Source: Isoetes engelmannii
Taxonomy: Eukaryota; Streptophyta; Lycopodiopsida; Isoetales; Isoetaceae
Assembly (NCBI GenBank): GCA_011763485.2
Contig: JAANSK020287934.1
Span: 1-20,186 of the forward strand
DNA length: 20,186 nucleotides
Reading direction: 5' to 3'
Below, piece after piece: positions 1 through 10,800 of this stretch; position 1 is the stretch's first letter; every line of letters begins with the position of its first letter. The position numbers and the translations under genes are program-made. The notes beneath the pieces are model-generated. The model saw nothing but the letters and a program-made list of their open reading frames with translations. It was not told the DNA's origin and searched no databases.

Positions 1-172
1 CGACGCTCGGGCGACGTCTGGTCAACGTCGCACGCGACGTGAGTTTTGCAACGTCCGCGACGACGTGTCCCTAACCACGTCTGGGGCACGTGTGCACGAC
101 GCAAGCAGACGTCGCGCAGACGTCGCACATACGTCGCTAAGGACGTTGATAAATGGCCAATCCCTTGTAGTG
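1..172. mobile_element. CACTA (EnSpm-type) DNA transposon terminus, partial
   Basis: Read on the minus strand from base 172 the sequence begins CACTACAAGGGATTGG, the usual CACTA terminal inverted repeat start. It is followed by a dense array of ACGTCG/CGACGT motifs in both orientations, as in the subterminal regions of CACTA elements. The CACTA end abuts the copia 3' LTR exactly where that LTR stops matching its partner, so the element inserted into the LTR. The rest of the transposon and its other end lie outside the window, so the 3-bp target-site duplication cannot be tested and autonomy cannot be judged. Confidence 0.82.
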
Positions 173-241
173 ACATGACGTGGACAGAACATTTGTTTCA
201 TTAGTTCTATTTGCCACGTGCTTTTACAATGTGTTCTAACA
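173..241 (-). repeat. 3' LTR of the copia element, truncated to 69 bp
   Basis: On the minus strand it starts TGTTAGAACACATTG and runs parallel to the first 69 bp of the 5' LTR, then stops at the CACTA terminus. The remainder presumably lies beyond the transposon outside the window. Confidence 0.88.
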
Positions 242-252
242 CTCCTCCTCAA
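242..252 (-). promoter_or_regulatory. Polypurine tract of the copia element
   Basis: The purine run GAGGAGGAG immediately precedes the TGTTAG start of the 3' LTR, the position required for plus-strand priming. A second purine run (CAAGGGGGAG) lies about 90 bp further inside, near base 345, and resembles the tract of many related copias. Confidence 0.65.
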
Positions 253-3200
253 ACTGAACTAATGAAATATAAACTGAACAACTCAAATAGAATTTCAACT
301 AGGAAAGCAAAAACAAACTGACAAACTGAAGAAAACCTTTTGTTGCTCCCCCTTGATGAATAGGCATTCCTTGTGTGCAACTTCAAGTGGATGTCATGCC
401 CATCTCATCAATGCACCTACAAAAAGATTTCCTTCCCAAAGGCTTTGTAAAAATGTCAGCAATCATCTTGCCTGTCCTCAAATGCCCTACATTAATTCTA
501 TTTTCTGCAATCTTCTCCTTTGTAAAGTGATATTGTACCTGGATATGCTTTGCTTTGGAGAAATTGGTAGGATTCTTGGCCAGACTCAAGGCTGCCTTAT
601 TGTCATTGAATATGACAGTTGCTTGTGTTTGTGTTGCATGGAACTCCTTCAGGACCCGTCTGAGCCATATTGCCTCTTTGATGGCTGCTGCAAATGCCAT
701 GTATTCTGCTTCACAACTAGATGTAGCAGTTGCCTTTTGTTTTCTGATGGACCAACTGACTACTCCCCCTTACAGCATGAAACAAAAGCGCTGCGTGATT
801 TTCGATCCATAGCATCACCTGCATAGTCTGCATCTGCATATCCAGCAAGATCAAGAGAAGCGTCATGATGAAAGGTGATACCTAGTTGTGCAGTCCCTTG
901 CAGGTACCTGAGCAGTCTTTTAAGACCTTGCCAATGCTTAGGTTTGGGTTTCTCAAGAAACTGGCTAAGAGTGATAACATCTTGTGCTATGTCTGGTCTT
1001 GTACAGACCATGAAATGCATTAAGGACCCAACTAAACTTCGATAACCAATGTCTTGCATGTCAGCATCAATTCCTTTAAATGAATCACAAGACTGGTTAG
1101 ATGCTGGAGTACAAACATGCTTACTTGTATCCATGTTACACTTAGTGAGAAGAGACTGGATAGCCTTCGTCTGGTGTATGGTAATGTTACCATCCTGATC
1201 TCTATGCACCTGGATTCCTAAAAAATATTTCAGAGCCCCTATATCAGTCATATGAAAGCGTGTGCTCAGTGCATGCTTCGTCTCCTGCATGAGGCTCCGG
1301 CAGTTACTAGCCAGGATTAAATCATCGACGTACAAGACTATGATGATCATGCTGGACCCTGTAAACTTGAAGTAAACATTCCAGTCAGCTTGGCTTCGAA
1401 AGAAGCAAATTTTCGTGAAAAACTGGTGAATGGTGTGATACCATTGCCTAGAGGCCTGCTTGAGTCCATAGATGGCACGCTTCAGCTTGTACACAAGTTT
1501 TTCATTTCCTTTCTGTGTGAAACCAGGAGCTTGCTTCATGTAGACTTCCTCTTGTAGGTGTCCATTCAGAAATGATGTCTTCACATCCATTTGTTGAAGG
1601 TCAAGTTTGTATGCGGCTGCTAAGGCCAAGACTGTCCTAACAGAAGTTAGTCTTGCCACAGGTGCAAATGTTTCATGAAAATCAACTCCTGGAACCTGAG
1701 AGTAGCCCCTACCTACTAAGCGAGCTTTGAATCTGTCAATTTTTCCTTCTTCATCATACTTGACCTTATACACCCACTTACAAGATACAACTCGTCTATT
1801 GGATGGAAGTGAACACAAATCCCATGTATCATTGTCCATCAAGGACTGATACCCATCTACCATAGCCTCATGCCATTGGTGATGATTGGAACTGCTCATA
1901 GCTTCTTGATAGCTCAATGGCCCATCAATAGCAAGTTGACTATAAAAACAATGTAAGATGAGAGCTTACTAGATTTTGACTCAAGATAAAACATCAGGCG
2001 GTCTGTGGGCCTCTTTATTCTGCTGGATCTTCTAAGTGGCACTGCTGAGAGGTCTGCATATTCTTCCAGATCAGTTTCCTCTGGCTCAGATTGGGCAAAG
2101 TCTTCACCACCATCATCTGGTTCAGATTCTTCTTGTGTGACAACAACATGGGCCGGTGTTGTTCCAGGTGTTGCAGGTGCTGCAGATGCTGTAGGTGTTG
2201 GACAGGGTTCCTCATGATCATGATCAACCTCGTACCATTCAACCTTTTGTGCTTTGCCTTGCTTCCAAAACATGAAAACATGCTCATCAAAATCAACACT
2301 TCGTCTTACAATGATTTTCTTTGTCAACGGCACATAGAGTCTATATCCTTTCATATGATCATCATATCCCACAAACATGCATTCCAAAGCTCTAGAGGAA
2401 ATTTTTCCTTCAGGGCATTCTTGGGAACTCAAGTGTGCATATGCCTTGCATCCAAAGATCTCAAGATCTTGCACATCTGGCTTATATCCAGTCCACGCCT
2501 CCTCGGGAACTACACCTGGATTCGCCTTTGTAGGCACTCGATTCAGAAGGTAGCAGGCTGTGTGCACTGCCTCCGCCCAAAAAATGGGATCAATATTCCT
2601 GCCATGGATCATTGCCCGTGCACATTCAAGCATGGTCCTGTTTTTCCTCTCCACCACACCATTCTGCTGATGTTCATATGCAACTGACCTTTGATGGTGT
2701 ATGCCATGTGATTGCAGGAATTGGTTGAGTCTATTGTTGAGAAACTCCTTACCTTGATCAGTTCGAATGACTTTGATGCTCCTGTCAGCTTGTTTCTCGA
2801 CCTCTGTCTTCCATTTAGTGAACTGTTCATAGACTTCTGACTTGGGCTTAAGGAAGAATGCCCAATTCCTTCTGCTGAAATCATCAATGATGAGCATAAA
2901 GTACTTGGATCCTCCAAGTGATATGATGCTGGCTGGTCCCCATAAGTCTAGGTGCAGCAAATCCAAACGATGTGATGCCCTTTTTGTTTTCTCCTTCTTA
3001 TAAGGTTTCCTCTTGAGTTTCCCCAGAAGACAACCTTCACATAAAGTTTGTGGCCTGCAAATGTTAGGTAACCCTGCCACGAGTTCTTGTTCCTGCATTT
3101 GCTTCAGCAAGGGATAATTGGCATGTCCCATCCGCTCATGCCAGAGTTTTTCGTCTTGGACTTTGATGGTCGTGAATGTTGCATTGGGATTGGATGTCCA

Positions 3201-4679
3201 ACTCAACTGATAAATGTTGCCAGCTCTTTCCCCTTTTGCAATGATCTCCTCTCTTTTGTTTTTCACAACACACCTGCCATTGCCAAAGTTGACAAAATAA
3301 TGCGCATCATCCATTTTGGATATGGACAAGAGGTTGGCTTCAAGATCTGGCACATGCAGCACGTCCTAAGGAAAAGTTTGCCTTGTGGCAGTGTGAGATG
3401 CACACTACCAACCCCTGCTATGTCAAGTTTCCCTTTTCCAATCCTCACCTTTCTGCCCGACTTGTTTGAGATGTAATCTGAAAACAGATCTCTTTGTCGG
3501 GTCATATGATCACTTGCTCCAGAATCCAAGTACCATACACCTTTTACTATATCTGAAGCTATGAAGCATGAGGCTGTGGCATCACTGGTTGCTCTCCACA
3601 CAAAACAAGACAACATGATTTGAAGAAAGTGAGACAAACAAGCCATGACCCCATAGATGTTTGATGCAGGTTCAGACTTGGCAAAGAATGCTCTCCCAGC
3701 AGAAACCACAGAGTCATCATCTGATTCTGATTCCTCTCCTTCAGAAGAACTGCTATCAGTTGCTTTATGGGCTTGGAGTCTTCCTTCTTTCTTTTTGCAC
3801 TTTCTTTATGCTTGCTCCTTTTCTGTTCTTTCCCCTTTTGGATTCTCTTTCCTTTTTCTCCTGTCAGGTTTTGGGCAGTGTTTCCCTATGTGGCCTATTT
3901 TGTTACAGTTGTAACACCTCCGAGTTTCTTCCTTACCTCCATCTTTACTTCCCATGAAAGCCTGATTATCTTTGGTTCCAGCTCTTTTGGTACCACCTTG
4001 ATTTCTCTCTTCAAGCAAAAGCTGTTGGCATGCCCACTCAAGCTCTACTTTCTCTGCTGATCCAATGATGTTCTTCACATTGTTGTAGCTAGAAGGTAAG
4101 CCAAGCAACAATGCTCCTACTATCACGTCATCATCTAGAGCCTTTTGCATGCCTTGCAACTGCTTAGCTGCTTGTCGAATAACACCCATGTATTCCTCCA
4201 CAGAATCATACTCCTTGAGTTTGATGTTGAATACAGTGTTGTAGAGGTTGGCCTGAATGGAGAAATGTCTCCTTTTGTAACCCCTCTCAAGCTGTTCCCA
4301 ACCTTCCTTAGATGAATTAGCTTCCGCAATCTGTGGCATGAGAGTGTCATCCAGATACTTAAGAATTCGACTCTTGGCTGCCCAATCCTTCTGCAACCAT
4401 CTTGCCAAACACTGTCGTTCAAGCTCTACTGCTGCAAGGTCTTCTGTGGATGTCTGTCCTTTGACGACTTGGGCTGCAGTTTGAGCCACATTCATCCCTT
4501 TTGCTTGAATTGTTGGCTTGGGTTCATCTCCAGAAACGATACCCCATAAGCCCTTCTCGCATAATTTGGTCTGTACCTTGATGAACCAGTAATATGCGTT
4601 GCTGTGGTTCAGAGGTTCGATCCTCATGATCGAAGCCATGCTGCAATCTTCCCTGTTCAGTGTCAGTTCAAGATCGTGG

Positions 4680-4693
4680 GCGCTCTGATACCA
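4680..4693 (-). promoter_or_regulatory. Primer binding site, initiator tRNA-Met type
   Basis: The minus strand reads TGGTATCAGAGCGC directly after the 5' LTR. This is the standard complement to the 3' end of plant initiator tRNA-Met used by copia elements. Confidence 0.92.
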
Positions 4694-4940
4694 TAAAAAC
4701 AAATGACTTTTATTGAAAAAGATAAATATGAAACAACACGATGACAGATATATATTTGCCATCCTAAACAATAGGAAGATTGCAAACGGTGGCCGAGCTC
4801 CCATAATAGAAGCCTAAACCACCTCCACACATTTTGGCTAGAATTAAGGTGCTGTTAGACACTAATCAAGTACATGATGTGGGCATAGCACTTGCTTTAA
4901 TAGTTCTGTTTGCCACATGCTTTTACAATATGTTCTAACA
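4694..4940 (-). repeat. 5' LTR of the copia element
   Basis: On the minus strand the LTR begins TGTTAGAACATATTG and ends just before the primer binding site, about 247 bp in all. It contains a TATA-like ATATATAT stretch and an AATAAA near its end. The first 69 bp match the 3' LTR remnant. Its inner end does not finish in the expected CA, so that boundary is set from the primer binding site. The outer flank is TCGTG, a possible target-site duplication whose partner is not in the window. Confidence 0.85.
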
Positions 4941-5901
4941 TCGTGTTTTTCATATTTTGGCAGGCTTTTCTTGCAAACCTACGGATTGATCGATTTTGTC
5001 TAGTTTGCTTGGAAAAAAGTCGCTCAACTCTGAATCTATTTTTGGCAGATCTTTCCTGGATGTTTTAAAACATATGTTCTTCTTTCAAGCATGGATTCCA
5101 GTTTGCTCTTAGGGCTCTTTCCTATATGCATAAGCGGTCTTCGACAACAAATGATGTACCTTGAAAAAGAAAGGTAGGGAAGTTCGTTGAAGGCATTGAC
5201 TTTGTTATTGAGCCAGCACAAAGCAGTGGCTATCCTTTATAAGGATCCAAAATAATTTTTTTTTCCATAGACCTTGCTCCAAATAAGAACAAAATTTTTG
5301 AATCCTTTACAGTATTATAAAAATATTTTTAGGGTCGATTCTTTACAATGTTATAAAAAGCTCTTTAGAGTCAATTCCTTCTACCTGTATAAGATTTGTT
5401 TTAGTGGCCGCAGACTTGTTTGCTCATACAGAACTGATTTCTGCACAACCCATCATACTGCAACATCGCCTTGTTTTGCTTGATTTATGCATATTCATTA
5501 TTTACGATAGCTTAACTATACTTGTTTGACAATTGAATTGAAAGCATATGATCTTAGTTAGATCTAAGTTGAAATCCATCCAGATTCAGAGGATGGCATG
5601 CAATGCAAGGTGATTAGGATGTGATAAAGGAATGCGAACTGTTAAAATTCAGGACTTGTAGCGATACATACAGGGCGTGGAGCTGCAAAATTGGAAGCAG
5701 ACCAATTTGCATTGCCCTACAATACAAGGGGATTTGCGACTCATGAAATGTTGCACAAGTGTTTTATCATTTCCTCAGTTGTTGCATTCCATGTGGTTGG
5801 CCTAATTGGTCTTAACATAAACCCCAGGTAGGGCCCTTGTTATTCCTTAATAAGTTTGTTTTGGGTAATCTGGTTACAAGGGGCTTAAGCGGCGCTGCTA
5901 T
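4941..5901. other. Intergenic, no gene recognised
   Basis: AT-rich DNA between the copia element and the repeat cluster. Short open stretches exist on both strands, but none gives a recognisable protein or consistent splice structure. The only structure I see is the imperfect repeat at 5300-5405. Confidence 0.6.
5300..5405. repeat. Imperfect tandem repeat, about 36-bp unit
   Basis: Two clear units begin at 5300 and 5337, each of the form ga(a)tcctttaca..ttataaaaa..ttttag.gtc. A third degenerate unit follows from about 5373. The divergence suggests an old duplication. Confidence 0.55.
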
Positions 5902-5967
5902 CAAGGGTGTTTCGGTGACACCATAGTCGGGAGACAAGGGTGTGTCGGCGACGCCATAACCGGGAGG
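5902..5967. repeat. 33-bp tandem duplication
   Basis: The units at 5902 and 5935 both begin caagggtgt and continue tcgg.gac.ccata..cggga. A related third copy occurs near 6268. The unit is GC-richer than the surrounding DNA. Confidence 0.7.
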
Positions 5968-6340
5968 TGGAGCAAGGGACGGAATTTCCCCCTACCTGAG
6001 GTTCACGGGCTAGTTACCACAAGTTTCTCAGCTTCCACCTGTTCTGCCAAAATCAACGCAGAAAGCTTTGTTTCTTTCCTTTAGAAATCAGAGATGCAGT
6101 AGAGATTACCTGCCCTGTTGTTGCAGACCCAGCAGAGCCAGTCGAGTTAGTCTCCATTTGTTCTGTTGTCGAAATTAGAGCCAGGTCATCTGCAAGGGCA
6201 GAGCAAGGGCAGTCGGGTCATCTGCATTAGACCGGAGATAAGGGTCATCTGCATCAGACCGGAGATAAGGGTGTTCCGGCGACACCATAGCCAGGAAGTG
6301 GAGCAAGGGATGGAATTTCCCCCTACCTGGGGTTCACGTG
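5935..6340. repeat. Pair of direct repeats of about 75 bp, 333 bp apart
   Basis: Copies at about 5935-6007 and 6268-6340 share a GC-rich block ending in agcaaggga.ggaatttccc, cctacctg and gttcacg. The interval between them shows no coding potential that I recognise. The pair could be the ends of a short terminal-direct-repeat element or a simple segmental duplication. I saw no primer binding site or target-site duplication, so no family is assigned. Confidence 0.6.
6229..6280. repeat. 27-bp tandem duplication
   Basis: The units at 6229 and 6256 both begin agaccggagataagggt; the first continues into catctgcat. The same catctgca block also occurs just upstream near 6187 and 6218, so the array began from smaller pieces. 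Confidence 0.7.
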
Positions 6341-6359
6341 CGTGAACCCACGGGCCGTC

Positions 6360-6455
6360 GCTAGTTTTCGGGAAGAAACCGACAGGCAAAAACGCCGCTC
6401 GCGGCTAATGCCCCTCTCGGCGGCGCCGCCTGCCTGTTTCCCGCTGGAAACTAGC
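6360..6455. repeat. GC-rich inverted repeat (hairpin)
   Basis: The left arm, 6360-6388, runs from gctagttttcggg to caggca. It is the imperfect reverse complement of the right arm, 6431-6455, from tgcctgtttcccg to ctagc. The loop is very GC-rich (ggcggcgccgcc). It is preceded by a short palindrome, GGTTCACGTGCGTGAACC, at 6331-6348. It may be a small MITE-like remnant; no target-site duplication was seen. Confidence 0.55.
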
Positions 6456-7010
6456 TCCGCCCCTTGGGTTCCTGGCACAAAAACAACAAGGTGTTGTCGC
6501 ACAAAGGGTTGCCAGTATGAACAAATATGAGAAAAATCCAGAGAAAGAAAAATATGAGGAAGGGAAAAACCCGAGGAAGAAAAGCTACCTTCTAAATCAA
6601 AATTGCATTAGCATCCCTTCTAAATCTCGTTTGGAGACCATCTCGATTTCTTTTCATTAGGTAGCAAGCCGCAAAAGCAGCTCTTGTTGTGCATAATCTC
6701 AAACAAATTGTTGTGCGTTTATAATCTTCAAGACAAAATCCTGCAAAAGAACGTAACAACACAAAAGAAGGTCCAAACTATAATGGGAGAACGAAAAGGG
6801 ATGGAGTGTCTAAATCGAACCTGTACTCACCGATTTGGCATGCATCCAATTGAGCTGGCACTGGTCACCAGTTCACAAGGCTTTTCATTGCTTAAAATCT
6901 CAGCCATCGTTTTATCTTTCTGCTACAATGATATATGTTATGGTGATACAATGATAGTCTGAAATGAACAAATAACATGATAGCTATACTCGCTACCCAA
7001 CCACGAGCTC
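6456..7010. other. Intergenic, no gene recognised
   Basis: About 550 bp between two hairpins. Short open stretches are present without recognisable protein similarity, and I see no repeats or RNA genes. Confidence 0.55.
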
Positions 7011-7224
7011 TGCATGGATACTGCATGCCCCTTCAGCTCTCCCCCGAGCATCTTTGTAGCTAGCTAGTCCCTTGACCATTTAGTCGGATTGCATGGTCCA
7101 GAGACTAGCTAGCATCTTTATAGCTAGCTAGTCCCTTGACCATTTAGTCGGATTGCATGGTCCAGAGACTAGCTAGCTATAAAGATGCTGGGGGAGAGCT
7201 CAAGGGGCATGCAGTATCCATGCA
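7011..7224. repeat. Long hairpin with internal 64-bp tandem duplication (MITE-like)
   Basis: The arms at 7011-7070 and about 7165-7224 are near-perfect reverse complements, starting tgcatggatactgcatgccc, with about three mismatches and one gap over roughly 55 bp. Inside, a 64-bp unit is present twice (7047-7110 and 7111-7174) with one visible difference near its start. The duplication copies the distal part of the left arm plus the loop, so the left arm has two possible pairing partners. No clear target-site duplication flanks it. It could be a MITE or a small-RNA precursor. Confidence 0.8.
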
Positions 7225-7827
7225 TCCACGTCTCATGCATACGGCATAGTCACCATGTTCAGAATGAACAATGCCGATTTGGAAATGTACGTTGCCTGAA
7301 AGTGAATATAAGGAGCACTTTGTAAATCGGCTGGCTAGGCAAAATGCCCCTCCAGACTTCCATTCCGCAATGTAGAGGGAGCAACATGGCACAACAAGAT
7401 TGCACACGAGGGACAAAAAAGACCGGCATTCTCTCCATAGATTTTTACAAATGGAGTAGCCCCATTTACTGTTACGAGAAGATCCAGTTCCAAGTCAAGA
7501 CCACCATTCTCTAGATGCATTTTCTTAAGGAATGGAAACATAGCATCTCATATTTTGCTCCAACTAGACATTTAGTATGTTTAAATTTGGTTTTGACATT
7601 TTTCAGGGGAACAAATCATTTCATATTTTGCTCCAACTAAACATTTAATTTTTTTTTAACATTTTCCATTTGCCCCTGGGCCCATTTGTATTAATTGGCG
7701 CAAAGACCCAGGCAATCCCTGAAGACATTGATCCTTCTTGCTTTTTTTTTTATGAATATTGTACAAAATGGAAAGAACTTCCCCCAATATCAGCACCCAT
7801 TGAAAATTATGATTACCCTCTTATTTC
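7225..7827. other. 3' flank of the RF3 gene
   Basis: Downstream flank of the minus-strand RF3 gene; the proximal part probably includes its 3' UTR. It contains a direct repeat of catattttgctccaacta.ac at 7549 and 7622, 73 bp apart. No other gene is recognised. Confidence 0.55.
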
Positions 7828-10800
7828 TTATCTTGCGTCATTAGGAGGCAGTGCATAGGGAACCAGCTCGCCTATATCTTTGTTGTCCATCTGCATGCCA
7901 CATTTCACAAAAAAAGGAACTTTAGCTGCTATAACAATGCTTAGTTCTAGTGACCATAGTCTATATGTACCTGAAGCTGTGAAATATTCCATTCGTTCCT
8001 GAATAAAAGTACTGGACGATTCCACTGCAAACATTGAGATTGTTGAGAAAAAAATGTTAATAAGAACACACTAAAGTGTCTCTACCTGATCCTTCACAAC
8101 AGCACAGTTATAAAGCCTTCCCGCCTTTTCCACAGCACTCCATCCCCCAATAACCCATCTTGCAATATTGTAATCAAGTGGCTCAAGTTTTGTTTCAACA
8201 TTATATTCAGTTGTCATTCGATACTGAACAACCTGACAAGAAAAAAAAGGAGACAAGGTTCAAGCAGAATATAAAATAGAGCAATTATCATTACTCTATG
8301 TTGTACCAACTACCTCAAATTGAAGCTGTCCAACAGCTGCCAAAATAGGATCTATCTTTCCCGGATCCATTGAATAGAAAACCTGGAAGTAACATATTCA
8401 CTAATAAAGCACAAGGCATCCATCACTTTGATTTCATGTAGATTGATTAGATTGGAAGATTCTTTACCTGCACTGCTCCTTCACCAAGAAGCTCGTTTAT
8501 ACCCTTCTGAAACTGCTTATATTTTGAAGGATTTGGATTGCGGATATAAGAAAACAATTCTGGTGAAAATGATGGAATCCCTGGGAATGACAACTTTGAA
8601 CCGCAATAAATAGTATCCCCTATAGCAAATGCATTTGGGTTGTTCAAACCAATCACTGCAAAAACCAAGCTCAAATGTTAACTCTCATGTCTCTGATTCT
8701 ATATAACCATGTGAACAAACTTACCATCCCCAGCATAACCTGTTTCAACTGTTATGCGGTCTTGTGCAAACATCTTTTGCGGCCTTGTCAGAGTATGGGT
8801 TTTTCCTGTTCTAGAAACTTGAACTTTCATTCCTTTTCTGAATTCACCTGTCACAGACATGCCTTGATTTATGGCAAGATCTTGCCTACGGTGAAATAAG
8901 TAGAAACATTCCAGGCTCGCTATAATAAGTAACTAGCGAAATAATTTACCTGAACAAACTCGAAGAAATGCCACTTTGTCCCTATGTTTAGGATCCATAT
9001 TGGCCTGAAGCTGCAGAATTTAAGCATATGTTATAGCAAGAACACTATGTTCAAGAACAATGAATGGGTAAGAAGTACCTTGAAAACAAATCCTGTGAAT
9101 TGAGGATGATCAGGAGTAATTTCACCAGCATCACTCAGGTGTGGACCTGGCTGTGCTGAATATTCAAGAAAGCTTTCCAAAAATAACTCCACCTATGACA
9201 GCCACTAATAATCAGCAAGGAGACATATTTCACTGAACTGATTACCATGGATAGAGTTAGTACCCCAAAGTTGTTCATTGCACTTCCGAAAAAGACTGGT
9301 GAAAGGGTTCCTGCATGAATTTTTTCAATCTCTAATGGTGGCATCAATTCTTCAAGCAGCTCAACTTCTTCCTGCAAGAAATAAAATCCATACATTACTC
9401 CATCTCCAATAGAAATGAACAATAAACTCAGAGCACAAACCTTTAGCTGCTCATAGAGATCATTTGCAATAATTTCTTTCACAAAAGGATCGTTCAAGGA
9501 GTGCACATTAACTATAGCTCCGGTCTTTCCATGATCGTCACCCTTCTTGAAAAGATGTATTTCTTGCCGAGGTCTGTAATATACACCTACAAATCTGCAA
9601 CCAATTGGATGTTCTAGGATTACTAGTCAACCTTATCAACTTGCATTGTAGATAATATAATAAAAGGGCATGAGAGGACACTATTCTAATTTGTGCCTAA
9701 CCAAACCTACTTTGGAGGTTCAGCAGACGCCCGTTCTCAAGTCCAGTCTGGGATACCAGGAAGTTGTCTGGAACCTACTATATATGGATTTCCAATGTAA
9801 AAGCCAACAAGGTGGGAAGAATCTGGCCTATTGATTAAAAGCATTTATGTCTTTAACAGAATTTATTTGGGAACCTTTACAAATATAGATCTTAAGGTGG
9901 TCAGGTAATGTGTTGGGCTTTTCAAGAGGTACCTAGGACTTTAAAAGACGGAACCATATTATTGTCCCAATAGCTTGTTTATTCATGCAAATAGAATCTT
10001 TAACTCTTAGAAGAGATACCTGTCTCCAGAACCTATAGGCCAGCTGACAGGGTACAGAGCCAATTCAAACTCCTTTTCAATCTGGTCCAGGAGCTCCAAA
10101 GGTTGCAGAGCCGGACGGTCCAACTTGTTGATGAATGTGAATATTGGTAATTTACGCATTCTACAGACCTAAAATGAAGGACATTTTTAGAATCTTAAGT
10201 ACTATATATGTATAGGTGCCATGAAAGGATAAATGGTAAGTAGAACTATTTATTTGATGAATCCCCAAATGGATAGAAAGTAAAAGATAAGGTTTAATAT
10301 ATACTGTGCCCTCAGGTATCTTTACTCTAAACTATGCCCTTAGATATTTTGTCAAAAGCTGCCAAATAAAACTCTCAGTTTTCTACTGCATATAAGTTCC
10401 CTCTCCACATGTATAGTGCTTAATGTGACACAGACAAGCAGTGTTACTTCTAAAGTTGGCCCTCTTTCGTATGACAATACACACAAATTTACCTCGAAAA
10501 GCTTTCTTGTCTGTGGCTCCAAGCCTTTGCCAGCATCTACCAGCATTACTGCATTGTCTGCAGCTGCCAATGTCCTGAACAAACTCTTTAAACATAATCC
10601 ATAAACTTTTTGGTTAGTAACTTGGAACACGTTAGAATAGTCAAAGTAAGAGAATCATACCGATATGTATCCTCTCCAAAGTCCTGATAAGAAACAGACG
10701 TGAATTAGGCATGTTAAATTTTAGAAGCAAAAAGCAATAGGAAAACCTGATGTCCAGGTGTGTCAAGTAGTGTAATCTTGTATCCTCTAGATTCAAAAAC

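Larger units (their letters stand above)
173..4940 (-). mobile_element. Ty1/copia LTR retrotransposon, old and broken
   Basis: This is a copia element in minus orientation, with part order gag, protease, integrase, reverse transcriptase, RNase H. Gag-like sequence spans about 4.64-3.8 kb and holds a CX2CX4HX4C zinc knuckle near 3.9 kb. The aspartic protease motif DSGASDHMT lies near 3.5 kb. The integrase, with its zinc-binding region followed by a DDE core, spans about 3.2-2.3 kb. RT with the YVDD box near 1.33 kb spans about 1.9-1.1 kb, and RNase H covers about 0.85-0.38 kb. Integrase upstream of RT places it in copia rather than Ty3. The reading frame has about four breaks, and the 3' LTR is cut by a CACTA insertion. 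The two LTRs differ at about 11 of 69 alignable bases by my count, so the insertion is old. Confidence 0.95.

Noticed and set aside
353-826. Long plus-strand open frame
   Set aside because: It lies opposite the copia RT/RNase H region and its composition is that of an antisense frame; no family similarity.
2005-2687. Plus-strand open frames over the integrase region
   Set aside because: Antisense of copia integrase; Cys/Arg and Ser-rich low-complexity products with no family.
4606-4625. GGTTCGATCC, similar to a tRNA T-loop
   Set aside because: It lies in the gag start region and no acceptor, D or anticodon arms can be built around it.
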